Assembly: GCA_018061005.1 (NCBI GenBank)
Contig: JAGOVA010000002.1
Span: 90,885-154,884, forward strand
DNA: 64,000 nt
Direction: 5' to 3'
DNA from: Sterolibacterium sp.
GTDB lineage: Bacteria; Pseudomonadota; Gammaproteobacteria; Burkholderiales; Rhodocyclaceae
A program made the translations under genes and the position numbers. How positions within the stretch are numbered: position 1 is the first letter of the stretch; each line of letters starts with the position of its first letter. The notes under the pieces are model-generated. The model saw only the letters and a program-made list of their open reading frames with translations. It made no database searches and was not told where the DNA came from. This document shows, one piece after another, positions 5,619-16,274 of the stretch.

Positions 5619-7133
5619 TCAGGTATCCGCATTGCGGCGGTAGTGGATGGCTTCGGCGATGTGCGCGGAGGTGACCTGCGTGCTGCCGGCCAGATCGGCA
5701 ATGCTGCGGGCGACCTTGAGGATGCGATGGTAGGCGCGCGCCGAGAGGGATAGCCGGGTGATCGCCTGTTTGAGCATGTTCAGCCCGGTTTCGTCGGGGG
5801 TGCAATGGCTGTCGATTTCGCTGGAACCGAGATGGGCGTTGGCCTTGCACTGCCGGTCAAGCTGACGCTTGCGCGCTGCCATGACGCGCTCACGCACGCA
5901 GGCCGTGGTTTCACCGCTGGCGCGGTTTTGCAGTTCAGTTTCGCTCAGTGAAGGGACTTCAATCATCAGATCGATGCGATCGAGCAGCGGGCCGGAGAGC
6001 TTGCCGCGATAACGGGCGACCTGATCGGGCGTGCAGCGGCATTTGCCGTTACTGTGCCCAAGCCAGCCGCAGGGGCAGGGGTTCATGGCAGCCACGAGTT
6101 GAAAGCGTGCGGGGAAGTCGGCGCGCTGGGCGGCACGGGCGATGCTGATGTGGCCGGTTTCCAGCGGCTCGCGCAGGGCTTCGAGCACGCGTCGGTCAAA
6201 TTCGGTGAGTTCGTCAAGAAACAGTACGCCGTGGTGCGCCAGCGAGATTTCACCGGGGCGCGGCACGCCGCCGCCGCCGACCAGAGCCGGGCTGGAGGCC
6301 GAGTGGTGCGGCGCGCGATACGGACGTTGCCCCCATTGTTCCGGGCGAAAACGTCCGGCCAGTGAGTGAACGGCAGCGGCTTCCAGTGCCTCGGTTTCGC
6401 TCATCGGCGGCAATATTCCGGCAAAGCGGCTGGCCAGCATCGACTTGCCGGTACCAGGGGGGCCAGACATCAGCAGACTGTGCCCACCGGCAGCGGCGAC
6501 TTCAAGGGCGCGACGCGCCTGAGTTTGTCCTTTGACTTCCGCCAGATCGGGATAATCCGGCGGTTGAACGGCAGCCTGTACGGAGAATGGCGTCAACACT
6601 TGCTGTCCAGAGAGGTGAGCACTAACCTCCAGCAGATTTCGCGCCGCCAGAACGGTGGCTGAACGCACCAGCGCGGCTTCGGGGGCGCTGTCGAGCGGCA
6701 GGATCAGGGTGCGCGGGCTGGTTTTGTTCGCGCTGCGCTGCAAGGTGCTGGCGGCGACCATGGCCAGCGCGCCACGAATCGAGCGTAATTCACCGCCCAA
6801 CGCGAGTTCTCCGGCAAATTCGTAATCGTCGAGTGCTTGCGCCTTGAGTTGCCCCGAGGCGATCAGGATACCCAAGGCAATGGGCAGATCGAACCGTCCG
6901 GATTCTTTGGGCAGATCGGCTGGGGCGAGATTGACGGTGATGCGCCGTTGCGGAAATTCGTAGCGGCAATTCTGGATGGCCGCGCGCACCCGGTCGCGCG
7001 CTTCCTTGACTTCGGTATCCGGCAAACCAACCAGATTGAAGGCAGGCAGGCCGCCGGAAAGATGCACCTCGACGATGACTTCGGGCGCGTCCATACCGGC
7101 AATGGCGCGAGAACGGAGGACGGCGAGGGACAT
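5619..7133 (-). CDS. comM: YifB/ComM family Mg-chelatase-like AAA+ ATPase
   Basis: 504 aa, full length. It has an N-terminal Lon-protease-like fold domain (MSLAVLRSRAIAGMDAPEV, LVGLPDTEVKEARDRV), the Walker A motif GPPGTGKSML at about residue 220, Walker B LFLDELTEF, the cysteine stretch MNPCPCGWLG and a C-terminal Mg_chelatase domain (RAYHRILKVARSIADL). ComM is a hexameric helicase that drives branch migration during natural transformation in Vibrio and relatives. It is first in a minus-strand run; its promoter should lie in 7134-7217. Confidence 0.95.
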   Translation of the reverse strand: MSLAVLRSRAIAGMDAPEVIVEVHLSGGLPAFNLVGLPDTEVKEARDRVRAAIQNCRYEFPQRRITVNLAPADLPKESGRFDLPIALGILIASGQLKAQALDDYEFAGELALGGELRSIRGALAMVAASTLQRSANKTSPRTLILPLDSAPEAALVRSATVLAARNLLEVSAHLSGQQVLTPFSVQAAVQPPDYPDLAEVKGQTQARRALEVAAAGGHSLLMSGPPGTGKSMLASRFAGILPPMSETEALEAAAVHSLAGRFRPEQWGQRPYRAPHHSASSPALVGGGGVPRPGEISLAHHGVLFLDELTEFDRRVLEALREPLETGHISIARAAQRADFPARFQLVAAMNPCPCGWLGHSNGKCRCTPDQVARYRGKLSGPLLDRIDLMIEVPSLSETELQNRASGETTACVRERVMAARKRQLDRQCKANAHLGSSEIDSHCTPDETGLNMLKQAITRLSLSARAYHRILKVARSIADLAGSTQVTSAHIAEAIHYRRNADT

Positions 7134-7217
7134 GGAATCGGCGGCTCAAAAGCGGGGATACGATGATTATAGGGGCTATACTAATTGATTCTTCAAAGCC
7201 ATGAAGAGGGTGAAATC

Positions 7218-7622
7218 ATGAGCAATATCGAACTACCCGAGCGTCAGCCAACTTTGCGCGTGGTGCCCATGCCCGCCGATGTGAATGCGGCGGGTGATAT
7301 TTTTGGCGGCTGGGTGATGGCGCAGGTCGACATTGCCGGTGGGGTCGCCGCAACCTTGGCGGCCGGCGGGCGAATTGCGACGGTGGCGGTCAATGCTTTT
7401 CAGTTCCGCCAGCCGATATCGGTGGGCGATGTAGTGAGTTTTTATGCCAGCGTCAGCCGCGTCGGCAAAACTTCGGTGACCATCGACGTGCAGGTGTATG
7501 CCCAGCGTTTCATTGAAAACCAGCGAGAACTGCTGGTGGTCAAAGTAACGGAAGCCACGCTGACCTACGTCGGCGTGAATCACGATGGCAGCAAACGGGA
7601 GATCGGCACCCCGGTGGTGTAA
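7218..7622 (+). CDS. yciA: YciA-type acyl-CoA thioesterase
   Basis: 134 aa from ATG 7218, behind AAGAGGG. A single hotdog domain of the acyl-CoA hydrolase type: MPADVNAAGDIFGGWVM holds the conserved N-x-x-G-x-(I/L)-F-GG-x-(V/L) catalytic loop with its aspartate, followed by VNAFQFRQPISVGDVV and EATLTYV. Such enzymes hydrolyse acyl-CoAs to free acid and CoA in the cytosol. It stands alone, divergent from comM and convergent with phaM. Confidence 0.88.
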   Translation: MSNIELPERQPTLRVVPMPADVNAAGDIFGGWVMAQVDIAGGVAATLAAGGRIATVAVNAFQFRQPISVGDVVSFYASVSRVGKTSVTIDVQVYAQRFIENQRELLVVKVTEATLTYVGVNHDGSKREIGTPVV

Positions 7623-7680
7623 CGCAAGCACCGTGGCCACCGTGGCACCGTGACGCTCACCAGAAAAAACCTGACGGCCG

Positions 7681-7710
7681 ATGAACGTCAGCAACGTTCA
7701 TCCATCATTT
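7681..7710. terminator. hairpin between convergent yciA and phaM
   Basis: An 8-bp perfect stem ATGAACGT / ACGTTCAT with a 5-base loop (7681-7701), followed by CCATCATTTT. It lies between the stops of two convergent genes. The T run is short and set off by six bases, so strength is uncertain. Confidence 0.45.
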
Positions 7711-7713
7711 TCG

Positions 7714-8196
7714 TCATTCCGCTTTCTTGCGCGACCGCCCGGTTTTAGCTGGGCTTTCTGACGGTGCCGCAGCCGCCGACGCAGCTTCATCGGGCGCGCC
7801 CGGCTGCATGAAGTTCCACGGCCACAATGACGGGTTGAGCGCAGCATTCATCAGGGTTTGCTGAAGTTGCGCGGCGCTGTCAGTGGCGGATGCCTGCGCC
7901 GCATCGCCCGAGGCCGTGTTTTGTGTCGCGGCCTGCGCGGCCTGGCTTAACGCCTGCCCCATCGCCTGCGCGGTGGTCAGTGCCACACGCTGCATTTCCA
8001 GCCCCTGTATGCTCATCTGCAGGGTGCTCAGGTTCATTTTCAGCCAGCCCTCGACTGCTTTCAGGTCGGCAATGCGCTTGCCCAGTTCGTCCACATCCAG
8101 CGTGGGGGTCACCATCCCTGGCAGGGAAAAACCCATATTGCCCCACATGGACTTCAGAAAATCCATCGGGTCGTTGCTATTTGATTCGTTTGACAT
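7714..8196 (-). CDS. phaM: PhaM-like polyhydroxyalkanoate granule-associated protein
   Basis: 160 aa. The N-terminal half has MDFLKSMWGNMGFSLPGM, then TLDVDELGKRIADLKAVEGWL and a long helix (NLSTLQMSIQGLEMQRVAL), the layout of Ralstonia PhaM. Then comes an Ala/Gln-rich linker and a basic end KTGRSRKKAE that would suit DNA binding. PhaM binds and activates PHA synthase PhaC and ties granules to the nucleoid so both daughter cells receive them. It is shorter than Ralstonia PhaM, mostly in the C-terminal lysine-rich part. No pha synthesis gene is in the window. Confidence 0.75.
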   Translation of the reverse strand: MSNESNSNDPMDFLKSMWGNMGFSLPGMVTPTLDVDELGKRIADLKAVEGWLKMNLSTLQMSIQGLEMQRVALTTAQAMGQALSQAAQAATQNTASGDAAQASATDSAAQLQQTLMNAALNPSLWPWNFMQPGAPDEAASAAAAPSESPAKTGRSRKKAE

Positions 8197-8211
8197 GACG
8201 CGCTCCGGGCT

Positions 8212-8278
8212 GACAAGACTTTGATGTTACTCCAACATTGTGCAGAAATGAACGATATCCCAACGGCAAGACTTTGAT
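8212..8278. repeat. pair of 14-bp direct repeats between phaM and a response regulator gene
   Basis: GACAAGACTTTGAT at 8212-8225 and GGCAAGACTTTGAT at 8265-8278 (13 of 14 identical) start 53 bp apart, close to five helical turns. They flank the likely divergent promoter region of phaM and the response regulator gene, so they could be a two-site operator. No protein can be assigned from the sequence. Confidence 0.4.
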
Positions 8279-8347
8279 TTATGGTGGCCTTGCGTTAGGA
8301 TGGCGAGTGATCGTGTTTTATATCAAATCCGGACGGGATATCGCAGT

Positions 8348-9007
8348 ATGCTGAAATTGTTGGTGGTGGAAGATCATGCGCTGGTACGCGAAGGTTTGTT
8401 GCAGACCCTGAAAAAGCTTGAACGCGGCGTGGTCTGCAACGGAGTGCGCGATGCCGAAGAAGCCATCGCGCTGCTGGAGCAGGAAGGCGATGAAGGCTAT
8501 GACCTTTGCCTGCTCGACCTGATGCTGCCGGGGCTAAATGGCATGGGCTGCCTGGGCGTACTGCGGAAACGCTTTCCGGCCATTCCCGTGGTCATTATTT
8601 CAGCACTTGATGACCAGAATACGGTGGATCGGGCGATGCGTGCCGGGGCTTCCGGTTTTGTCAGCAAGTCGAGCCCGGGCGAGGTGCTGCTGGGGGCTTT
8701 GCGTCAGGTGCTGGCCGGTGAGGTGTATGTGCCCATCTCGCTGCATGATGAGGCGGATGCACAAAACCAGCGCAGCAAGCGGCGCGGCAATCTGTCACTG
8801 TCCGAAGAATACGGTCTGACGGCCGCCCAGATGCGTGTGCTTGAACCACTGGTGCAGGGCAAGACCAACCGCCAGATCAGCGAATTACTGGGGCTGACCG
8901 AGGGCACGGTGAAGGTGCATGTCTCCGCCATCCTCAAATTACTCAAGGTAGATAACCGCTCCCAGGCGATCCTGCTGGTCAGAGATCACAAATCAATCAA
9001 GCTCTGA
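8348..9007 (+). CDS. NarL/LuxR-type response regulator
   Basis: 219 aa from ATG 8348. Residues 1-120 form a receiver: VVEDHALVREGLLQ carries the acidic pair, LCLLDLMLPGLNG holds the phospho-acceptor Asp57, VVIISAL is the switch Thr/Ser region and FVSKSSPGE the conserved lysine. Residues 155-215 are a LuxR-type HTH (LTAAQMRVLEPLVQGKTNRQ, EGTVKVHVSAILKLL). It is a DNA-binding transcription regulator. Its gene ends 84 bases from the convergent end of the hybrid kinase gene, the probable partner. Targets are unknown; neighbouring phaM is one candidate. Confidence 0.9.
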   Translation: MLKLLVVEDHALVREGLLQTLKKLERGVVCNGVRDAEEAIALLEQEGDEGYDLCLLDLMLPGLNGMGCLGVLRKRFPAIPVVIISALDDQNTVDRAMRAGASGFVSKSSPGEVLLGALRQVLAGEVYVPISLHDEADAQNQRSKRRGNLSLSEEYGLTAAQMRVLEPLVQGKTNRQISELLGLTEGTVKVHVSAILKLLKVDNRSQAILLVRDHKSIKL

Positions 9008-9091
9008 GTCTCGATTCAGCTCAACTCGGCTTATTCAGCCGCATGGGGCAATACGTGGGGCGATGCGCGGGTCACATGTAGTTTGCGGAGG

Positions 9092-11002
9092 CTACCCCGA
9101 GGTTTCGCGCTCGTCTGCGGTCTGGAACAGGCTTTGCAGCAAGGCGCGCAAACGTGCCGGGCGCAGTGGCAGATTCAGGCGACTGTAAGGCGGCAGGCCT
9201 GGAGTTTCGCCAGTGTGGTTTCCGGCAGACGGCAGCCCCACCTGAATGAGCAAGGGTGGCGTGGCATAAAGCGCCGCATGACGCTGCGCCGCCAGACATT
9301 CGTTCGCACCAAAAATCAACGCATCGGGACGGCGGCTTTGCCACTGCTCAAGCGCATCGGCGCTTTCGATGCACTGCACCTGGCAGCCCCATTGCTCCAG
9401 CAGGCCACAAATGCAGGAGCCGCTTTCGTCCGGGGGCTTGCCCAGCACAATGACGGTCTTGTTGAATTCGCCCGTTGCGTGCGGGCTGGCCGGGCTGTCG
9501 AGAGGCACTTCTGCTGCGCTCGCCATGGGCAGCATCATGCCGAAGACCGTGCCGCGCCCCGGGATGGAGCGCACATCGACCGGGTGCTGCAGCAGTTCGC
9601 TCAGCCGCGACACGATCGACAAGCCAATGCCCAGCCCTTTGCTGGCATCGCGCTCCGGATTGGCGACCTGATAAAACTCCTGAAAGATCAGCGAAAATTG
9701 TTTGGGGTGGATGCCGATCCCGGAATCCCAGATTTCCAGATGCCACTGCTCGCCCCGTCGTCGCACGCCCATCACGATGCCGCCTTGCCGGGTATAGCGC
9801 ACGGCATTGGAGAGCAGATTGCCGAGCATGCTTTCAAACAGGCGTGGGTCGCTGTGCGTACAGGCACGGGTGGCGACCAGACTCAGGCGCAGCCCTTTGG
9901 CCTGGGCATCCGGCGCATGCACCGCCATGATGCGTTCCATGACGGGCTGGAGTGCAAAAGCCCGACGCTGGATGCCGATATTGCCCATATCCAGCCGTGA
10001 AATATCGAGCAGGGCGCTGAGTTGCTGGTTCATCGCATCGACGGCGGTTCGCACCTGCTTGAGCAGCCGACTTTGTGCGGCCATGTCAGGATAGTGCGCG
10101 AGCTCGTCGGTAAAGAGCGTCAAGGCATGCAGGGGCTGGCGCAGGTCGTGGCTGGCTGCGGCAAGAAACCGTGTTTTGGCAAAGTTCATGCGCTCGGCTT
10201 CTTCTTTTTTATCGCGCAGCTCTGCCGTCGCTTCACGGATGCGTTGTTCAAGCTGGTCACGCCCGGCTTGCAGGGCTGCGGCCATTTCATTGACCCCGTC
10301 TTCAAGTCTGTTCAGGATATCCCCGAGATGCGGTGCCACCCGTGCATCGAGTTGCCCCTGACGAATACTCGCCACCGTCTGCTGCAAGGCGAAAATGGGC
10401 TCGCTGACATCCCGGCTCAGGCGTCGTGCCAGCAGGCTGCCCACACCCATGGCCAGCAGGGAAAAAATCGCCGTGGCCAGCAGGATTTCCTGCCGGGTAC
10501 GAATCACACTGGCGCGTGACAGTTCGACACTGATACTCCCCAGCGTGGGCGGCTGTGCGCTTGCACTACCCGGCTCGCTGCGGAAAGGATCATCGAAGCT
10601 GGCCGCTGTGTGCGGAATCTTTGCGTGAAAAAACAAGGTGGTACCACTGTCACTCACACCCTGCCAATGGGGGGGTAATTGACTGGGTGGCGTTTGCAGT
10701 AGGGGCTTTCCAAGCTGGATCAGCGGTTGTCCATTGGCATCGAAAATGCTGACCGCGTGAACATCCGCTTCCCGTGCTGCCGCTTCCGCCAGGCGTTTCA
10801 GCTCGCCCAGATTGCCCGAAAAGCTGCCGTATTCGGCTGCAGGCGCCAGTTGCCGTACCAGCGCAGCCCCCCGCTCAGCGAGTGCCGCCTCAGCCGCACT
10901 GAAACGCTGATTGATGACAAACAGCGAAAACGCCAGGCAGACAATCAAAACCGGCGCCAGCGCCACAAACAACATGCGTGTCTTGATGTCGGGAGTTTTC
11001 AA
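9092..11002 (-). CDS. hybrid sensor histidine kinase with degenerate receiver
   Basis: 636 aa. There is a membrane helix at residues 9-30, a periplasmic sensor of about 140 residues, a second helix near 172-192, HAMP, and a coiled coil. HisKA follows with phospho-acceptor His about 285 in FLAAASHDLRQPLHAL, then HATPase_c (NLLSNAVRYTRQGG, WDSGIGI, SKGLGIGLSIV, GRGTVFGMMLP). The last 120 residues have a receiver-like fold (VIVLGKPPDESGS..., RPDALIFGAN, LLIQVGLP, LNLPLRPARLRALL), but the acidic pair and acceptor Asp are not at their usual places, so it is probably not phosphorylated. It lies tail to tail with the response regulator gene. Confidence 0.88.
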   Translation of the reverse strand: MKTPDIKTRMLFVALAPVLIVCLAFSLFVINQRFSAAEAALAERGAALVRQLAPAAEYGSFSGNLGELKRLAEAAAREADVHAVSIFDANGQPLIQLGKPLLQTPPSQLPPHWQGVSDSGTTLFFHAKIPHTAASFDDPFRSEPGSASAQPPTLGSISVELSRASVIRTRQEILLATAIFSLLAMGVGSLLARRLSRDVSEPIFALQQTVASIRQGQLDARVAPHLGDILNRLEDGVNEMAAALQAGRDQLEQRIREATAELRDKKEEAERMNFAKTRFLAAASHDLRQPLHALTLFTDELAHYPDMAAQSRLLKQVRTAVDAMNQQLSALLDISRLDMGNIGIQRRAFALQPVMERIMAVHAPDAQAKGLRLSLVATRACTHSDPRLFESMLGNLLSNAVRYTRQGGIVMGVRRRGEQWHLEIWDSGIGIHPKQFSLIFQEFYQVANPERDASKGLGIGLSIVSRLSELLQHPVDVRSIPGRGTVFGMMLPMASAAEVPLDSPASPHATGEFNKTVIVLGKPPDESGSCICGLLEQWGCQVQCIESADALEQWQSRRPDALIFGANECLAAQRHAALYATPPLLIQVGLPSAGNHTGETPGLPPYSRLNLPLRPARLRALLQSLFQTADERETSG

Positions 11003-11160
11003 AGGGGAAAAACACCGTGCGCCGTGCGTGAGTAAGAGTGCTGATTCTCACCCAGCCCGCCACGCTGGGCAAGCCTGCGATGTGCGGACAGCGGCGAAAA
11101 GTCTCGCTTGCGCTGCGCTGGACAGCACTGCGGCAGCCCTGGCGCGGGACAGCCCGCGAC

Positions 11161-11951
11161 TCAGGCGCTGGCCGCGAAACGGACGGGGTGCGGCGGCTGC
11201 GGCTGCCTCGGTGACGCAGTGCGGTTCAACGGTTGGGACAAGTGCGGCGATACTGAAGCCGATGACACCGAGGGCGCCGACGGCTCATAGAGCGCGTGGG
11301 TGGCCGGCGCAGAACGACGCGTCGGGGCTATCTGCTCGTTCGTCAGCTGAATTTGCAGCAAATCGACCACCTGATGCGCGACCTGGCGACAGGCGTTGTT
11401 CAGCGGCGTGGGCAGGCTGATGGGGAGCTGTTTTTGCAACAACAGCTTGCTGGCCGAAAGCACAGAAATCGGGTCGAGAATACGGTCGTGATACTGATGA
11501 AGAAATTCGCCCACGGTCTTTTCGGCACTTTCGCGCTGCCAGACGTTGGTCGGCCACTGCATGGGCACCGCATACGCATGCGGAAAACGTTCCAGATCGC
11601 GGGTGACGGTACGAATATCTTCGTGGGAATCGCGAAACGGCAACAACACCAGATCCGCCAACGCATACAGTTTGCGATCCATTTCAGTACGGTTGCCACC
11701 GCCATCGATCACGCCCAACCAGGCCGGCAGGGAGCGGATTTTGTCGACCACCTTGGCCAGTGCTTCGCTCGAACGGGCATCGGCCGTCAGATAACGACGA
11801 TGAGTCGGGTCCAGCGGTTCGCGGTCGGTATCGGTCAGCACACAAACAGAACGCTGCCCCACCAGCCCCATGCCCTGACAGAGCATGTGTGAAAACGTCG
11901 TCTTGCCAGTTCCGCCCTTGTTACCAATGACGCAGATGATATCCGCCATGT
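11161..11951 (-). CDS. orphan ParA/MinD-like ATPase
   Basis: 263 aa from ATG 11951 (MADIICVIG); upstream codons look non-coding. The deviant Walker A motif GNKGGTGKTTF near the N-terminus marks the ParA/MinD/Soj P-loop family, with WLGVIDGGGNRTEMD as the Walker B-like region and LVLLPFRDS as the switch end. The tail of about 60 residues is rich in Pro, Ser and Ala and probably unstructured. No ParB is adjacent, so a plasmid-type partition role is unlikely; such solo proteins position cellular cargo or act in conjugative or exopolysaccharide systems. The 157 bp before the kinase gene hold nothing recognised. Confidence 0.7.
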
Positions 11952-12158
11952 CAGCCTCTAGAAATTCCCTGATCCACATTATTGGCGAAGCCGGCCACGA
12001 ACGAAGCGGAGAAATACGAGGAAATCCGACTTTAGATCGAACTTTTATCGCCCGGCACATGAATCACCAAGGCACAGACACGCATGGAATGTCGCTTCAT
12101 CACAAACCCGTGATGGCTCAAAAGTGCGCCCACTCTGCTGCTCTTGCATCCGACAGGC

Positions 12159-13148
12159 TCAAGTTTTACGCAAGCGTTGCACCCACTGCACCAGCCCAAG
12201 CACCAAGACCCCGACCAGCACGCCCACCAGTGCATTCAGGCCATTGCTTACCAGCATCTGCCCTAGCCCGGCCAGGCTGTCCTGGGTTGAAGACTGCGCC
12301 ACGCTCAGGCTTTCGATTGCATGATGCAGGGGCGCAATCCCATGCACCACAATGCCACCGCCCACCAGAAACATGGCCGCTGTCCCCGCCACGGCAAGAA
12401 AACGCATCAGCCACGGTGCCAATGCCAGCAAGAATCGCCCAAATGCCTGAGCCACCGCACGGGGTTTGCGAACCAGCCACAACCCTGCGTCGTCGATCTT
12501 GACGATGCCCGCCACGAGGCCGTACACGCCGATGGTCATGAGCAGTGCAATCCCGGTCAGCACGGCCACTTGCTGAACAAAACTCGCCGTGGCCACGGTA
12601 CCCAGGGTAATGACGATAATTTCAGCAGACAAGATGAAATCCGTACGCACGGCGCCCTTGATCTTTTCCTGCTCCAGTACCACCAGATCCACCGTCTCTG
12701 CCGCATTTGCCTGAGTATGACGAGCATGATCCTGTTTGGCCTCAGCCTCAGCGTTGTGATGCAGGAATTTGTGCGCCAGTTTCTCCACACCTTCAAAACA
12801 TAAAAACGCCCCGCCCAGCATCAGCAGCGGCGTAATCAGGCTCGGCAACAACGCACTAATCAGCAACGCCACGGGCACCAGAATGGCTTTATTGACCAGC
12901 GAGCCTTTAGCCACCGCCCAGACCACCGGCAGCTCACGTTCGGCACGCACACCGGCCACTTGCTGGGCATTCAGTGCCAGATCGTCGCCCAGCACACCCG
13001 TGGTTTTGCGTGCGGCCACCTGGGTCATGGTGGTGACATCGTCGGCAATGGCGGCACTTTTTTTCGCCGCCACTTGCGTCATGGCGGCCACGTCATCGAG
13101 GAGGGTCGCAATGTCATCGAGCAGGGTCAGCAGACTGGCTCCAGCCAT
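12159..13148 (-). CDS. DUF808 (YedI-like) inner-membrane protein
   Basis: 329 aa from ATG 13148 ([20 protein letters not shown]). The opening with repeated alanine/aspartate helices ([33 protein letters not shown]), the segment [15 protein letters not shown] and a membrane block with [13 protein letters not shown] are hallmarks of DUF808. Six to seven hydrophobic segments follow, including [20 protein letters not shown]. The family is common in bacteria and has no established function. It is monocistronic; 208 bp separate it from the ParA-like gene, with no gene seen there. Confidence 0.85.
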   Translation of the reverse strand: MAGASLLTLLDDIATLLDDVAAMTQVAAKKSAAIADDVTTMTQVAARKTTGVLGDDLALNAQQVAGVRAERELPVVWAVAKGSLVNKAILVPVALLISALLPSLITPLLMLGGAFLCFEGVEKLAHKFLHHNAEAEAKQDHARHTQANAAETVDLVVLEQEKIKGAVRTDFILSAEIIVITLGTVATASFVQQVAVLTGIALLMTIGVYGLVAGIVKIDDAGLWLVRKPRAVAQAFGRFLLALAPWLMRFLAVAGTAAMFLVGGGIVVHGIAPLHHAIESLSVAQSSTQDSLAGLGQMLVSNGLNALVGVLVGVLVLGLVQWVQRLRKT

Positions 13149-13305
13149 GAAAAATCCTTTTAAAAAACAATTAGCGTGACAAGCATCACAGATGACACAC
13201 GGTTCAACAGGGCGGCAAATTGACAGCCGATCCAGCCAACCCATAGCATACGGATGCAGCGACTTTTGTTGCAAAAAAACCTTCAAATACTAAGGAGTGC
13301 TTCAA

Positions 13306-13413
13306 ATGAGCAAATATCTCACCGCCCTGACCCTCATCGCCACCACCCTGATGGTCAGCGCGTGCGGCATGAACGGCACTTACGCGTTCACCGCCAACAT
13401 GAAACTGATCTGA
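13306..13413 (+). CDS. 35-aa putative lipoprotein
   Basis: ATG 13306 is preceded at good distance by AAGGAG (13292-13297). The product MSKYLTALTLIATTLMVSAC then GMNGTYAFTANMKLI has a classical lipoprotein signal with lipobox VSAC; the mature part is only 16 residues. It is followed at 19 bases by a strong terminator. Mini-lipoproteins of this kind include entericidin-like peptides, but sequence likeness is lacking. It is divergent from the DUF808 gene. Confidence 0.7.
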   Translation: MSKYLTALTLIATTLMVSACGMNGTYAFTANMKLI

Positions 13414-13431
13414 TCCGTAACACGGAATGAC

Positions 13432-13468
13432 AAAAAACCCTCTGATTCGCCAGAGGGTTTTTTGTTTG
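13432..13468 (+). terminator. rho-independent terminator after the mini-lipoprotein gene
   Basis: AAAAAACCCTCTG and CAGAGGGTTTTTT pair as a 13-bp stem around a short loop, followed by TGTTT. The A-tract/T-tract symmetry would let it also terminate transcription on the other strand. Confidence 0.9.
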
Positions 13469-13536
13469 TAGGTTTGTAGTCAGCGCGCGCAAGGATTGAG
13501 GTGCACGCCTCGCCAAACGAGGCATACACCCGAACC

Positions 13537-15798
<2,262 letters not shown>

Positions 15799-15799
15799 T

Positions 15800-16114
15800 T
15801 CAGTTTTCCTCCATCACGCACGCCAGCGGATGCTGCTGCTGACGTGCAAAAGCGCTGACCTGTTCCACCTTCGTTGCAGCAAGATCGCGCGGATACACGC
15901 CGCACACGCCCTTGCCTTCCCGATGCACTGCCAGCATGACCAGCGTGGCTTTTTCGCGGTTCATGCCGAAAAATTTCTCCAGCACCACAATCACAAAATC
16001 CATCGGCGTGAAGTCATCATTCAGCAGCAACACCTTGTACATCCGTGGCGGCCCGAGCTTGCTGCGCTGCGCTTCCAGTACCGCCCCGCCCTGTTTCTGA
16101 TTTCGTGATCCCAT
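15800..16114 (-). CDS. clpS: ClpS adaptor of the ClpAP protease
   Basis: 104 aa. It contains the typical core [53 protein letters not shown] and a closing alpha/beta segment ([18 protein letters not shown]). The Asn-Asp of LLNDD and the following hydrophobic pocket bind N-degron residues, which ClpS delivers to ClpA. The clpA start is one base after its stop. A promoter should lie between 16115 and 16274, a region shared with the divergent lipoprotein gene. Confidence 0.97.
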   Translation of the reverse strand: MGSRNQKQGGAVLEAQRSKLGPPRMYKVLLLNDDFTPMDFVIVVLEKFFGMNREKATLVMLAVHREGKGVCGVYPRDLAATKVEQVSAFARQQQHPLACVMEEN

Positions 16115-16274
16115 AAGCTGATTCTAATGGCTAACAATGAATCTGCAATACATCATCCGGATTGCCGACGACCGATGAAATGCCCTATAGTTCCACGAGA
16201 TTTTCACTGAACCTTGTCTGTACGCTGGCAGCCTGTCTGCCGGTTCTCCCGCTAACGGAACCTGGAATCCAATC

